From Pseudomonas koreensis (GTDB lineage: Bacteria; Pseudomonadota; Gammaproteobacteria; Pseudomonadales; Pseudomonadaceae), in assembly GCF_025447595.1 (NCBI RefSeq), contig NZ_JAOEJU010000029.1:1-64000 (forward strand): a stretch of DNA of 64,000 nt. The letters run 5' to 3'. Below are positions 51,488 through 59,407 of this stretch, in pieces (position 1 is the stretch's first letter; every line of letters begins with the position of its first letter). Below the pieces are notes generated by a model. The model had not been told where the DNA came from, made no database searches, and worked only from the letters and a program-made list of their open reading frames with translations. Position numbers and translations under genes: made by a program.

Positions 51488-52660
51488 TCAAGCGGGAGCC
51501 ACCGCCTCGTTAATCCCCAAAAACCGGCACAGCTCATCGCGCTTGGCCAGGGCATCGCGCCGTCCAAGGTCGATCAATTCGCTGCAATACCCCGCCTCGA
51601 ACAGCAAGTAACTCAACACCCCTGCCCCGCTCGTTTTGGTTGCTCCCGGCCCGCGCAGAAACAGCCGCAACGCCGCCGGCAGTTCCTGGCGATGCCGCGC
51701 CGCGATTTCATCGATCGGCTGACTCGGCGAAATCACCAGCACTTCAACTGGCGCCACGCCTAAAGCACGCGTCGGCGTTCCGTCGGGCATCAGACGGCTG
51801 AACTGGTTCAGACGCTGAAGCAGCTCGATGTCACTTTCCAGGCTGTCGATGAACGTACTGTTGAGCATGTGCCCGCCGATCTGCGCCAGCGTCGGCTGCT
51901 GCCCGGTGTAGGTGCGTTCCAGCGGTTGCGCCGGATCGAAACCGCGCGGGTTGCCGCTGACACCCACCACCAGCACCCGGCTCGCGCCCAGGTGCAGCGC
52001 AGGGCTGATCGGTGCCGATTGCCGCACCGCGCCATCGCCGAAATACTCATCGCCAATTTTCACCGGCGCAAACAGCAGCGGGATCGCTGAACTGGCCAGC
52101 AAGTGCTCCACCGATAACTGCGTCGGCACACCGATGCGCCGGTGACGCAGCCATGAGTCGATGGTGCCGCCGCCCTGATAGAAGGTCACGGCTTGCCCGG
52201 ACTCGTATCCGAACGCCGTCACCGCCACCGCGTGCAATTGCTTGCGCGCAATGGACTCGGCGATGCCGGGTATGTGCAGTTTTTCATTGAGCAGATGACG
52301 CAGCGGCGAACTGTCGAGCAGCGCCACCGGCATTTGCCGGCCCATGCCCAGCAGGCTGTGACTGACGAAACGACTGGCCTGGCGGATCACCCCCGGCCAG
52401 TCGCTGCGCAGCACGCGATGGCTGCGAAAGCCTTGCCAGAACAGCGTAAGGCGTTCGATGGCAGCGCGAAAATCCGTCGCACCGCTGGCCAGGCTCACCG
52501 CGTTGATCGCCCCGGCCGAGGTGCCGACGATCACCGGAAACGGATTGTCCGCCCCCAGCGGCAGCAATTCGGCAATCGCCGCCAGCACCCCCACCTGATA
52601 CGCCGCCCGAGCCCCGCCGCCGGAAAGAATCAAACCTGTGACCGGTTCAGCTGGGCTCAT
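51488..52660 (-). CDS. patatin-like phospholipase
   Basis: This is a 390-residue protein. The glycine loop SGGGARAAYQVG (13-24), the nucleophile Ser48 in VGTSAGAIN and the Asp of FGDGAVR form the Ser-Asp dyad of patatins. It lacks a signal peptide, so it is probably cytoplasmic and acts on phospholipid or acyl substrates. It lies 35 bases downstream of the acyltransferase gene in the same direction, and a role in lipid turnover is plausible. Confidence 0.87.
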   Translation of the reverse strand: MSPAEPVTGLILSGGGARAAYQVGVLAAIAELLPLGADNPFPVIVGTSAGAINAVSLASGATDFRAAIERLTLFWQGFRSHRVLRSDWPGVIRQASRFVSHSLLGMGRQMPVALLDSSPLRHLLNEKLHIPGIAESIARKQLHAVAVTAFGYESGQAVTFYQGGGTIDSWLRHRRIGVPTQLSVEHLLASSAIPLLFAPVKIGDEYFGDGAVRQSAPISPALHLGASRVLVVGVSGNPRGFDPAQPLERTYTGQQPTLAQIGGHMLNSTFIDSLESDIELLQRLNQFSRLMPDGTPTRALGVAPVEVLVISPSQPIDEIAARHRQELPAALRLFLRGPGATKTSGAGVLSYLLFEAGYCSELIDLGRRDALAKRDELCRFLGINEAVAPA

Positions 52661-52695
52661 CGCAACGCTCCGTGGTGCTTGTGGGGATGGGTCAA

Positions 52696-53628
52696 TCAAC
52701 CGCGTTTGGCGTACAGCTTCGGCTCGCCCGGTGGCCGGCTCTTGAAGCGCCGGTGTGCCCACAGATATTGCTCGGGGCACTCACGCAACACGCCTTCGAC
52801 CCACTGATTGATGCGGATGCAATCTTCTTCTTCGGTCTCGCCCGGGAAACCTTCCAGCGGCGGATGAATCACCAGCCGATAACCGCTGCCGTCGGCCAGA
52901 CGCTCCTGAGTGAACGGCACCACCAGCGCCTTGCCCAGTCGGGCGAACTTGCTGGTGGCGGTGACCGTCGCGGCCTGAATGCCGAACAGCGGCACGAAGA
53001 TGCTTTGCTTGGCGCCGTAGTCCTGATCCGGTGCGTACCAGATCGCCCGGCCTGCGCGCAGCAGCTTGAGCATGCCGCGCACGTCGTCACGTTCCACCGC
53101 CAGCGAATCGAGGTTGTGCCGCTCGCGGCCCTGACGCTGGACGAAGTCGAACAGCGGGTTCTTGTGCTCGCGGTACATGCCGTCGATGGTGTGCTGCTGG
53201 CCGAGCAGCGCCGCGCCGATTTCCAGGGTGGTGAAGTGCACCGCCATCAGAATCACGCCCTTGCCCTCGCGCTGGGCCTTCTGCAAATGCTCAAGACCTT
53301 CGACGTTGGCCAGTTTCGCCAGGCGCTGACGCGACCACCACCAGCTCATCGCCATTTCAAAGAAGGCGATGCCGGTGGAGGCGAAGTTTTCCTTGAGCAG
53401 GCGCTTGCGTTCGGCGGCGGACTTTTCCGGGAAACACAGTTCCAGATTGCGCTTGGCGATGCGCCGCCGGTCGCCGGCGAAGCGATACATCAAGGCACCA
53501 AGAAAACGACCGATGGCCAGCAAGGCCGGATACGGCAGCTGCACGATCAGCCACAACAGCCCGAGGCCGCACCAGAGCGGCCAGAAGCGTGGGGCAAGAA
53601 ATGCTTTTCGAAAACGCGGGCGATCCAT
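52696..53628 (-). CDS. lipid A lauroyl-acyltransferase family protein (LpxL/HtrB type)
   Basis: This is a 310-residue inner-membrane enzyme. An N-terminal hydrophobic anchor (residues 15-45) precedes the HX4E motif in AVHFTTLEIG (His131, Glu136) and YAPDQDYGAKQSIFVPLFG. The family adds secondary acyl chains to lipid A. Pseudomonads have several copies; the position beside minC matches P. aeruginosa PA3242. Exact chain and position unknown. Confidence 0.87.
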   Translation of the reverse strand: MDRPRFRKAFLAPRFWPLWCGLGLLWLIVQLPYPALLAIGRFLGALMYRFAGDRRRIAKRNLELCFPEKSAAERKRLLKENFASTGIAFFEMAMSWWWSRQRLAKLANVEGLEHLQKAQREGKGVILMAVHFTTLEIGAALLGQQHTIDGMYREHKNPLFDFVQRQGRERHNLDSLAVERDDVRGMLKLLRAGRAIWYAPDQDYGAKQSIFVPLFGIQAATVTATSKFARLGKALVVPFTQERLADGSGYRLVIHPPLEGFPGETEEEDCIRINQWVEGVLRECPEQYLWAHRRFKSRPPGEPKLYAKRG

Positions 53629-53745
53629 TAAAGCTTCCGTAAATACAGTGGCCGCGCATTCTACATCGTTCGACCCGGCTTGCGGCCTGCGGGCGTTCTC
53701 GTTATAAGTCTCGGCACTTTTAGTGACAAGCCGTTGTATGCCGAC

Positions 53746-54483
53746 ATGAGCCAAACCGAACCGAAAGACCAAGATCCCGTGTTCCAGCTGAAGGGCAGCA
53801 TGCTCGCCATTACAGTGCTGGAGCTGTCCCGCAACGACCTGGACAGCCTCGATCGGCAATTGGCCGCCAAAGTCGCCCAGGCACCGAATTTTTTCAGCAA
53901 CGCGCCGCTGGTTCTGGCGCTGGACAAATTGCCGCCAAACGAAGGCGCCGTCGACCTGCCGGGCCTGATGCGCGTGTGCCGTCAGCACGGCCTGCGTACC
54001 CTGGCGATTCGCGCCAGCCGCATTGAAGACATCGCCGCCGCCATCGCCATCGATATCCCGGTGCTGCCGCCGTCCGGCGCCCGTGAGCGACCGCTTGAAA
54101 CTGCCGAGCCCGTCGCACCGAAGAAGCCGGAAAAGCCGCCGGAGCCAGCCGTCAAACCGACCCGCGTCATCACCACGCCAGTACGTGGTGGCCAACAGAT
54201 ATATGCGCAAGGTGGCGATCTGGTCGTGGTTTCCTCGGTCAGTCCGGGGGCGGAACTTCTCGCCGATGGCAACATCCATGTATACGGCCCGATGCGCGGT
54301 CGTGCGCTGGCCGGGGTCAAGGGCGACACCAAGGCGCGGATTTTCTGTCAGCAATTGAGCGCTGAACTGATCTCCATCGCAGGCCATTACAAGGTTTCCG
54401 AAGACCTGCGTCGCGATCCGATGTGGGGTTCGGGCGTACAGGTCAGCCTGTCGGGCGACGTGTTGAACATCATTCGGCTTTAA
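53746..54483 (+). CDS. minC: septum site-determining protein MinC
   Basis: This is a 245-residue FtsZ inhibitor. The N-terminal domain (1-110, FQLKGSMLAITVLELSRND) acts on FtsZ, a Pro/Glu linker follows, and the C-terminal beta-helix domain (135-245, RGGQQIYAQGGDLVVVSSVS, GRALAGVKGD) dimerises and binds MinD. First gene of minCDE; 169 bases separate it from minD. Confidence 0.95.
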   Translation: MSQTEPKDQDPVFQLKGSMLAITVLELSRNDLDSLDRQLAAKVAQAPNFFSNAPLVLALDKLPPNEGAVDLPGLMRVCRQHGLRTLAIRASRIEDIAAAIAIDIPVLPPSGARERPLETAEPVAPKKPEKPPEPAVKPTRVITTPVRGGQQIYAQGGDLVVVSSVSPGAELLADGNIHVYGPMRGRALAGVKGDTKARIFCQQLSAELISIAGHYKVSEDLRRDPMWGSGVQVSLSGDVLNIIRL

Positions 54484-54652
54484 CGGATACTGCCGCATTT
54501 TCCAAGCATCTCTAAAACGTAGCGAAAACGGCTCAAACGAAGTAGGAAAAAGGCCAAAAGCCAAATTCCAGCCAAGGCTGTCCGACTGCAGTAGTTTTCA
54601 AGAGATGTTTTTCAGGGGCTGAACAGTCCTTCTTCCTTAGGGGTGAAACACC

Positions 54653-55465
54653 TTGGCCAAGATTCTCGTGGTTACATCCGGCAAGGGTGGTGTGGGTAAG
54701 ACCACCACCAGCGCCGCTATCGGTACCGGCCTCGCTCTGCGTGGCCACAAAACAGTGATCGTCGACTTCGACGTGGGCTTGCGTAACCTTGACCTGATCA
54801 TGGGTTGCGAGCGCCGCGTGGTGTATGACTTCGTCAACGTGGTGAACGGCGAAGCCAACCTGCAACAGGCCCTGATCAAAGACAAGCGCCTGGAAAACCT
54901 CTACGTGCTGGCCGCCAGCCAGACCCGCGACAAAGACGCGCTGACCCAGGAAGGCGTGGAAAAAGTCCTGATGGAGCTCAAGGAGCAATTCGAGTTCGTC
55001 GTCTGCGACTCCCCGGCGGGTATCGAAAAAGGCGCCCACCTGGCCATGTACTTCGCTGACGAAGCGATCGTCGTGACCAACCCGGAAGTCTCCTCGGTAC
55101 GTGACTCCGACCGCATGCTCGGCCTGCTGGCCAGCAAGTCCCGTCGCGCCGAAAAAGGCGAAGAGCCGATCCAGGAACACCTGCTGATCACTCGCTACCA
55201 CCCGGAGCGCGTCGAGAAAGGCGAAATGCTCGGCGTCGAAGACGTCAAGGAAATCCTCGCCGTGCGCCTGTTGGGCGTCATCCCGGAATCCCAGGCCGTG
55301 CTCAAGGCCTCCAACCAGGGCGTACCAGTGATCCTCGATGATCAAAGCGACGCCGGCCAGGCCTACAGCGATACTGTCGATCGCCTGCTGGGCAAGGAAA
55401 AAGAACACCGGTTCCTGAATGTCGAGAAGAAGGGATTCTTCGAGCGTCTGTTTGGAGGTAGGTAA
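54653..55465 (+). CDS. minD: septum site-determining ATPase MinD
   Basis: This is a 270-residue ParA-type ATPase. The deviant Walker A KGGVGKTT has Lys11 and Lys16; the C-terminal amphipathic helix (KKGFFERLFGG) targets the membrane. It recruits MinC and is released by MinE, so division occurs at mid-cell. TTG start with TTAGGGGTG upstream. Its stop overlaps the minE ATG by one base. Confidence 0.97.
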   Translation: MAKILVVTSGKGGVGKTTTSAAIGTGLALRGHKTVIVDFDVGLRNLDLIMGCERRVVYDFVNVVNGEANLQQALIKDKRLENLYVLAASQTRDKDALTQEGVEKVLMELKEQFEFVVCDSPAGIEKGAHLAMYFADEAIVVTNPEVSSVRDSDRMLGLLASKSRRAEKGEEPIQEHLLITRYHPERVEKGEMLGVEDVKEILAVRLLGVIPESQAVLKASNQGVPVILDDQSDAGQAYSDTVDRLLGKEKEHRFLNVEKKGFFERLFGGR

Positions 55466-55719
55466 TGAACCTTTTTGACTTCTTTCGTGCCAACAAAAAG
55501 CCAAGTACCGCCTCGGTCGCGAAAGAGCGTCTACAGATCATCGTGGCGCATGAACGCGGCCAGCGCAGCACCCCTGACTACCTGCCATCCTTGCAGAAGG
55601 AACTGGTGGAAGTGATCCGCAAGTACGTCAACATCGGCAACGACGACGTACACGTGGCATTGGAGAGCCAGGGCAGCTGCTCGATTCTGGAACTCAACAT
55701 CACCCTGCCAGACCGCTGA
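55465..55719 (+). CDS. minE: cell division topological specificity factor MinE
   Basis: This is an 84-residue protein. The N-terminal amphipathic segment MNLFDFFRANKKPSTASVAK and the anti-MinCD stretch KERLQIIVAHER precede the dimerisation domain. It stimulates the MinD ATPase and drives pole-to-pole oscillation. Coupled to minD through TAATG. Confidence 0.97.
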   Translation: MNLFDFFRANKKPSTASVAKERLQIIVAHERGQRSTPDYLPSLQKELVEVIRKYVNIGNDDVHVALESQGSCSILELNITLPDR

Positions 55720-55736
55720 GTCGATCCGGCAGGAAC

Positions 55737-55787
55737 GACGGCGGCTCAGGGCCCTTCCGATACCGGAGGGGCCCTGAGCCGCCGTTG
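55737..55787. terminator. very long hairpin after minE
   Basis: ACGGCGGCTCAGGGCCC and GGGCCCTGAGCCGCCGT pair perfectly over 17 bases with a short loop. There is no T run, so it may act as a strong terminator on its own or stabilise the min mRNA end. Confidence 0.65.
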
Positions 55788-55810
55788 GCATTTGTTACGA
55801 GGCTGTTTTA

Positions 55811-56446
55811 ATGCCGTTGTCCAACGTCCAAATCATTCATCAGGACGCCGCCGTTCTGGTGGTGAACAAACCGACCCTGTTGCTTTCCGTCCCTGGCCGG
55901 GCCGACGACAACAAGGATTGCCTGATCACCCGCCTGCAGGAAAACGGCTACCCGGAAGCCCGTATCGTCCATCGCCTGGACTGGGAAACGTCGGGAATCA
56001 TTCTGCTGGCCCGTGACGCCGATACCCACCGCGAACTGTCACGCCAGTTTCACGACCGTGAAACAGAGAAAGCCTACACTGCGCTCTGCTGGGGTCAGCC
56101 GGAACTGGACAGCGGCAGCATCGATCTGCCCTTGCGCTACGACCCGCCGACCAAGCCGCGCCACGTGGTCGATCACGAACTCGGCAAACACGCCCTGACC
56201 TTCTGGCGTGTGCTGGAGCGTTGTGGCGACTGGTGTCGCGTCGAGCTCACGCCGATCACCGGGCGTTCGCACCAATTGCGCGTACACATGCTGTCGATTG
56301 GTCATCCGTTGCTCGGTGACGGCCTCTACGCCCACGAGCAAGCCCTGGCAGCCTGGCCGCGCCTGTGCCTGCACGCGAGCATGCTCAGCTTCACCCATCC
56401 ACAGTCCGGCGAGCGTTTGCGCTTCGAATGCCCGGCACCGTTTTAA
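55811..56446 (+). CDS. rluA: RNA pseudouridine synthase RluA
   Basis: This is a 211-residue enzyme. HRLDWETSGI contains catalytic Asp57, and GRSHQLRVHMLSIGHPLLGD is the second core motif. There is no S4 domain, and the short length matches RluA, which modifies U746 of 23S rRNA and U32 of some tRNAs. Gene order with minE supports the name. Confidence 0.88.
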   Translation: MPLSNVQIIHQDAAVLVVNKPTLLLSVPGRADDNKDCLITRLQENGYPEARIVHRLDWETSGIILLARDADTHRELSRQFHDRETEKAYTALCWGQPELDSGSIDLPLRYDPPTKPRHVVDHELGKHALTFWRVLERCGDWCRVELTPITGRSHQLRVHMLSIGHPLLGDGLYAHEQALAAWPRLCLHASMLSFTHPQSGERLRFECPAPF

Positions 56447-56491
56447 GCGCTGTCAGACCGACTGTGCCCGATTTAAAGGATTTTGTTCCGG

Positions 56492-57592
56492 ATGAGTTGT
56501 ACTGATTCCCTGGCAACACCCGTCAAGAAGACCCGTCATCAACTGCTCTACCTTATTTACGGCAATCAGGATGTCTACCGGCGTGAAGCCAAGTTCAGCA
56601 TCCTGACCGCCCTGTCCCAGGCAAAAAACGGCAAGCGTCCGGCGATCAGGATTCTCACTGACCGACCGCAAGACTATGAAGGCTGGCCGGTCGACACCGT
56701 GCTGCTTGATGAGTCGACCCTGACCCGCTGGCAAGGCGACAACGGCTATCACCACCGACGCAAGGCCTGCGCCATTGCCGCCGGCCTGCAGTTGGCCGAA
56801 AAGACCTTGTTCGTCGACACCGACACCCTGTTCACCAGCGATCCGGGCAGCCTGTTCAAGTACATCGATTCCAATCAGTCGGTGATGGACCGCTTCGAAT
56901 ACGACTGGAAAGATGTTTTCGAGCGACCGGACTACTTGAAACTTGCCCGAGACCTCAGCGCTCATGGTGTCTCCCCGCAGAGCGGTTTCAAGCTCTACAA
57001 CAGCGGCCTGTGTGGCATCACCGACCGTGACTCGGCGCTGTTCGAGGAATCCATCCGACTGATCGACGAGTGGACCGCAGACGGTTTCGAGATCCACACC
57101 ATCGAACAGATCGCCCTGTCGTTCGCCATGCGCAAACGGCCGGTGGTCGAGGCGCGCAAGTACATCTATCACTACTTCGCGGAAAAGCGCTTTTTCCACG
57201 CGATGCAGGCGTTCTTCTTCGCCCAGCATGGCGAGAAGTTCAGCCAGAGACTGGTAGACCTGTGTGGTGACGTGCCTCGCGTCAAACCTTTCCCGTCCGC
57301 CTGGCAGCGCCTGAAGATCAAATGGAAGCTGCGCAACCAGAGCGGTGCCATGCGCAAGGTCGGCCGGGATCTGTTGTACGGCAGCGCCGCGCCGGATCAC
57401 CCTTACTACAGCGCCTGCCGTCATGAATGGTGGGAATGCGCCTCACGGGAAATCCTGCGCTGGGACGAGAGCCAGCAGAAAAAGCTGCTCAACCAGAGCC
57501 GCTGGCCGAAACAACTGCCGCGTCCCGACAAGCCGGAGGACGAAAAAGTCATCATGAAGTACCTGAAAAAACGCGTGGAGGCCGCTCGCTGA
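56492..57592 (+). CDS. GT-A-like glycosyltransferase-related hypothetical protein
   Basis: This is a 366-residue soluble protein. The segment EKTLFVDTDTLFTSDPGSLF has the DxD pattern of GT-A glycosyltransferases, preceded by HHRRKACAIAAGLQL and followed by LYNSGLCGIT, a layout like nucleotide-sugar transferases of the GT8 style. The basic C-terminal half (KIKWKLRNQSGAMRK) is not assigned. ATG at 56492 preferred over a TTG nine bases earlier that sits too close to the ribosome-binding site. Substrate unknown. Confidence 0.6.
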   Translation: MSCTDSLATPVKKTRHQLLYLIYGNQDVYRREAKFSILTALSQAKNGKRPAIRILTDRPQDYEGWPVDTVLLDESTLTRWQGDNGYHHRRKACAIAAGLQLAEKTLFVDTDTLFTSDPGSLFKYIDSNQSVMDRFEYDWKDVFERPDYLKLARDLSAHGVSPQSGFKLYNSGLCGITDRDSALFEESIRLIDEWTADGFEIHTIEQIALSFAMRKRPVVEARKYIYHYFAEKRFFHAMQAFFFAQHGEKFSQRLVDLCGDVPRVKPFPSAWQRLKIKWKLRNQSGAMRKVGRDLLYGSAAPDHPYYSACRHEWWECASREILRWDESQQKKLLNQSRWPKQLPRPDKPEDEKVIMKYLKKRVEAAR

Positions 57593-57668
57593 GCCGAGCG
57601 CTACATGTCATGTCCCAAGCATCAGGCCGATGCGTTAAACTCCCGCCCATTGCTGTCTGGAGCTTCTT

Positions 57669-58958
57669 ATGCGCGAAGAGTTGAACCAAGGCCTGATCGA
57701 CTTCCTCAAGGCCTCCCCTACCCCGTTCCACGCCACCGCCAGCCTTGTTCAACGCCTGGAGGCCGCCGGTTATGTGCGCCTCGACGAGCGCGAAACCTGG
57801 CACACCGAAGCCAATGGTCGTTACTACGTCACCCGTAACGATTCCTCGATCGTCGCGATCAAGATGGGCCGCAACTCGCCGCTGCACGACGGCATCCGCC
57901 TGGTCGGCGCCCACACCGACAGCCCGTGCCTGCGAGTCAAGCCACAACCTGAATTGCAACGTCAGGGCTTCTGGCAGCTTGGCGTCGAAGTCTACGGCGG
58001 CGCACTGCTGGCGCCGTGGTTCGACCGCGATCTGTCGCTGGCCGGCCGTGTCACCTTCCGTCGTGACGGCAAGGTCGAAAGCCAGTTGATCGACTTCAAG
58101 GCACCGATCGCGATCATTCCCAACCTGGCCATTCACCTCAACCGTGAAGCCAACCAGGGCTGGGCCATCAACGCCCAGACCGAACTGCCGCCGATTCTCG
58201 CGCAGTTCGCCGGCGACGAACGCGTGGACTTCCGTGCGGTGCTCACCGATCAACTGGCCCGCGAACATGGCCTCAACGCCGACGTGGTGCTGGATTACGA
58301 GCTGAGTTTCTATGATACCCAGAGTGCTGCGGTCATCGGCCTGCACGGCGACTTCATCGCCGGCGCGCGTCTCGACAACCTGCTGTCGTGCTACGCCGGC
58401 CTGCAAGCCCTGCTGACCGCCGACACCGAAGAAACCTGCGTGCTGGTGTGCAACGACCACGAAGAAGTCGGCTCCTGCTCGGCGTGCGGCGCTGATGGCC
58501 CGATGCTCGAACAGACTCTGCGCCGTCTGCTGCCGGAAGGTGACGAATTTGTACGCACCATTCAGAAATCCCTGCTGGTCTCGGCCGACAACGCCCACGG
58601 CGTACACCCGAACTACGCCGAGAAGCACGACGCCAATCACGGTCCGAAACTCAACGCCGGCCCGGTGATCAAGGTCAACAGCAACCAGCGCTACGCCACC
58701 AACAGCGAAACCGCCGGTTTCTTCCGTCATCTGTGCATGGCCGAAGAAGTGCCGGTGCAAAGCTTCGTGGTGCGCAGCGACATGGGTTGCGGTTCGACCA
58801 TCGGCCCGATCACCGCCAGCCACCTGGGCGTGCGCACCGTCGATATCGGCCTGCCGACCTTCGCCATGCACTCGATCCGCGAACTGTGCGGCAGCCATGA
58901 CCTGGCGCACCTGGTCAAAGTGCTGAGCGCGTTTTACGCCAGTCGCGAGTTGCCGTAA
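57669..58958 (+). CDS. apeB: M18 family aminopeptidase
   Basis: This is a 429-residue zinc peptidase. Metal ligands lie in GAHTDSPCLRVK, ARLDNLLSCYAG, CNDHEEVGS, SADNAHGVHPNY and the final PTFAMHSIRE. It forms a dodecameric tetrahedral cage and removes N-terminal residues from peptides, often acidic ones. Gene order next to rluA fits apeB. Confidence 0.93.
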   Translation: MREELNQGLIDFLKASPTPFHATASLVQRLEAAGYVRLDERETWHTEANGRYYVTRNDSSIVAIKMGRNSPLHDGIRLVGAHTDSPCLRVKPQPELQRQGFWQLGVEVYGGALLAPWFDRDLSLAGRVTFRRDGKVESQLIDFKAPIAIIPNLAIHLNREANQGWAINAQTELPPILAQFAGDERVDFRAVLTDQLAREHGLNADVVLDYELSFYDTQSAAVIGLHGDFIAGARLDNLLSCYAGLQALLTADTEETCVLVCNDHEEVGSCSACGADGPMLEQTLRRLLPEGDEFVRTIQKSLLVSADNAHGVHPNYAEKHDANHGPKLNAGPVIKVNSNQRYATNSETAGFFRHLCMAEEVPVQSFVVRSDMGCGSTIGPITASHLGVRTVDIGLPTFAMHSIRELCGSHDLAHLVKVLSAFYASRELP

Positions 58959-58970
58959 TCCTTGAAAAAG

Positions 58971-59038
58971 CATCGCCAGCAGGCTGGCTCCCACAATGGA
59001 ATGCATTCAAATGTGGGAGCCAGCCTGCTGGCGATGGC
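58971..59038. repeat. inverted pair of REP palindromes (CCAGCAGGCTGG type)
   Basis: CATCGCCAGCAGGCTGGCTC and GTGGGAGCCAGCCTGCTGGC are about 25 bases apart, after apeB. The same variant occurs at 23749-23836. Confidence 0.9.
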
Positions 59039-59154
59039 AATCGAACAGTCGGCATCACTTCTGGATCCGAACCGGCTCATTTCTGATACACATCAGCACC
59101 GTCCATCGAAAACCCACCTAGACTTAAATCATTCCCTTCGACAAGGCTGTCGCC

Positions 59155-59331
59155 ATGATCTCGATGTCTGCGTTCCACTCCATGCTCATTCCCATCCTCT
59201 GCGGAATGATTCTGCTGGCCATCGGCTTCAACTTCCGTGACAAGAACGCCGGTGTGTTCGCCATGTGGATCGGCATGCTGATGATCCTGGCCACGGTGGT
59301 CTACAAGATCCTGGCCAAACTCAACGAATAA
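59155..59331 (+). CDS. 58-residue two-span membrane protein
   Basis: The product begins MISMSAFHSMLIPILCGMIL and ends VVYKILAKLNE. Two hydrophobic helices (about 7-24 and 34-51) are joined by NFRDKNAG. AAGG stands eight bases before the ATG. It is short enough to be missed by length cut-offs. Function unknown; its position before the large mechanosensitive channel gene may be incidental. Confidence 0.6.
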   Translation: MISMSAFHSMLIPILCGMILLAIGFNFRDKNAGVFAMWIGMLMILATVVYKILAKLNE

Positions 59332-59407
59332 ATTTGCGCCCGGCTCGCATTGAATCTGGCGGGCTCGTACACTCGCCCGATCCGCCCCTTGCGAGGTTGA
59401 CCGCCTA

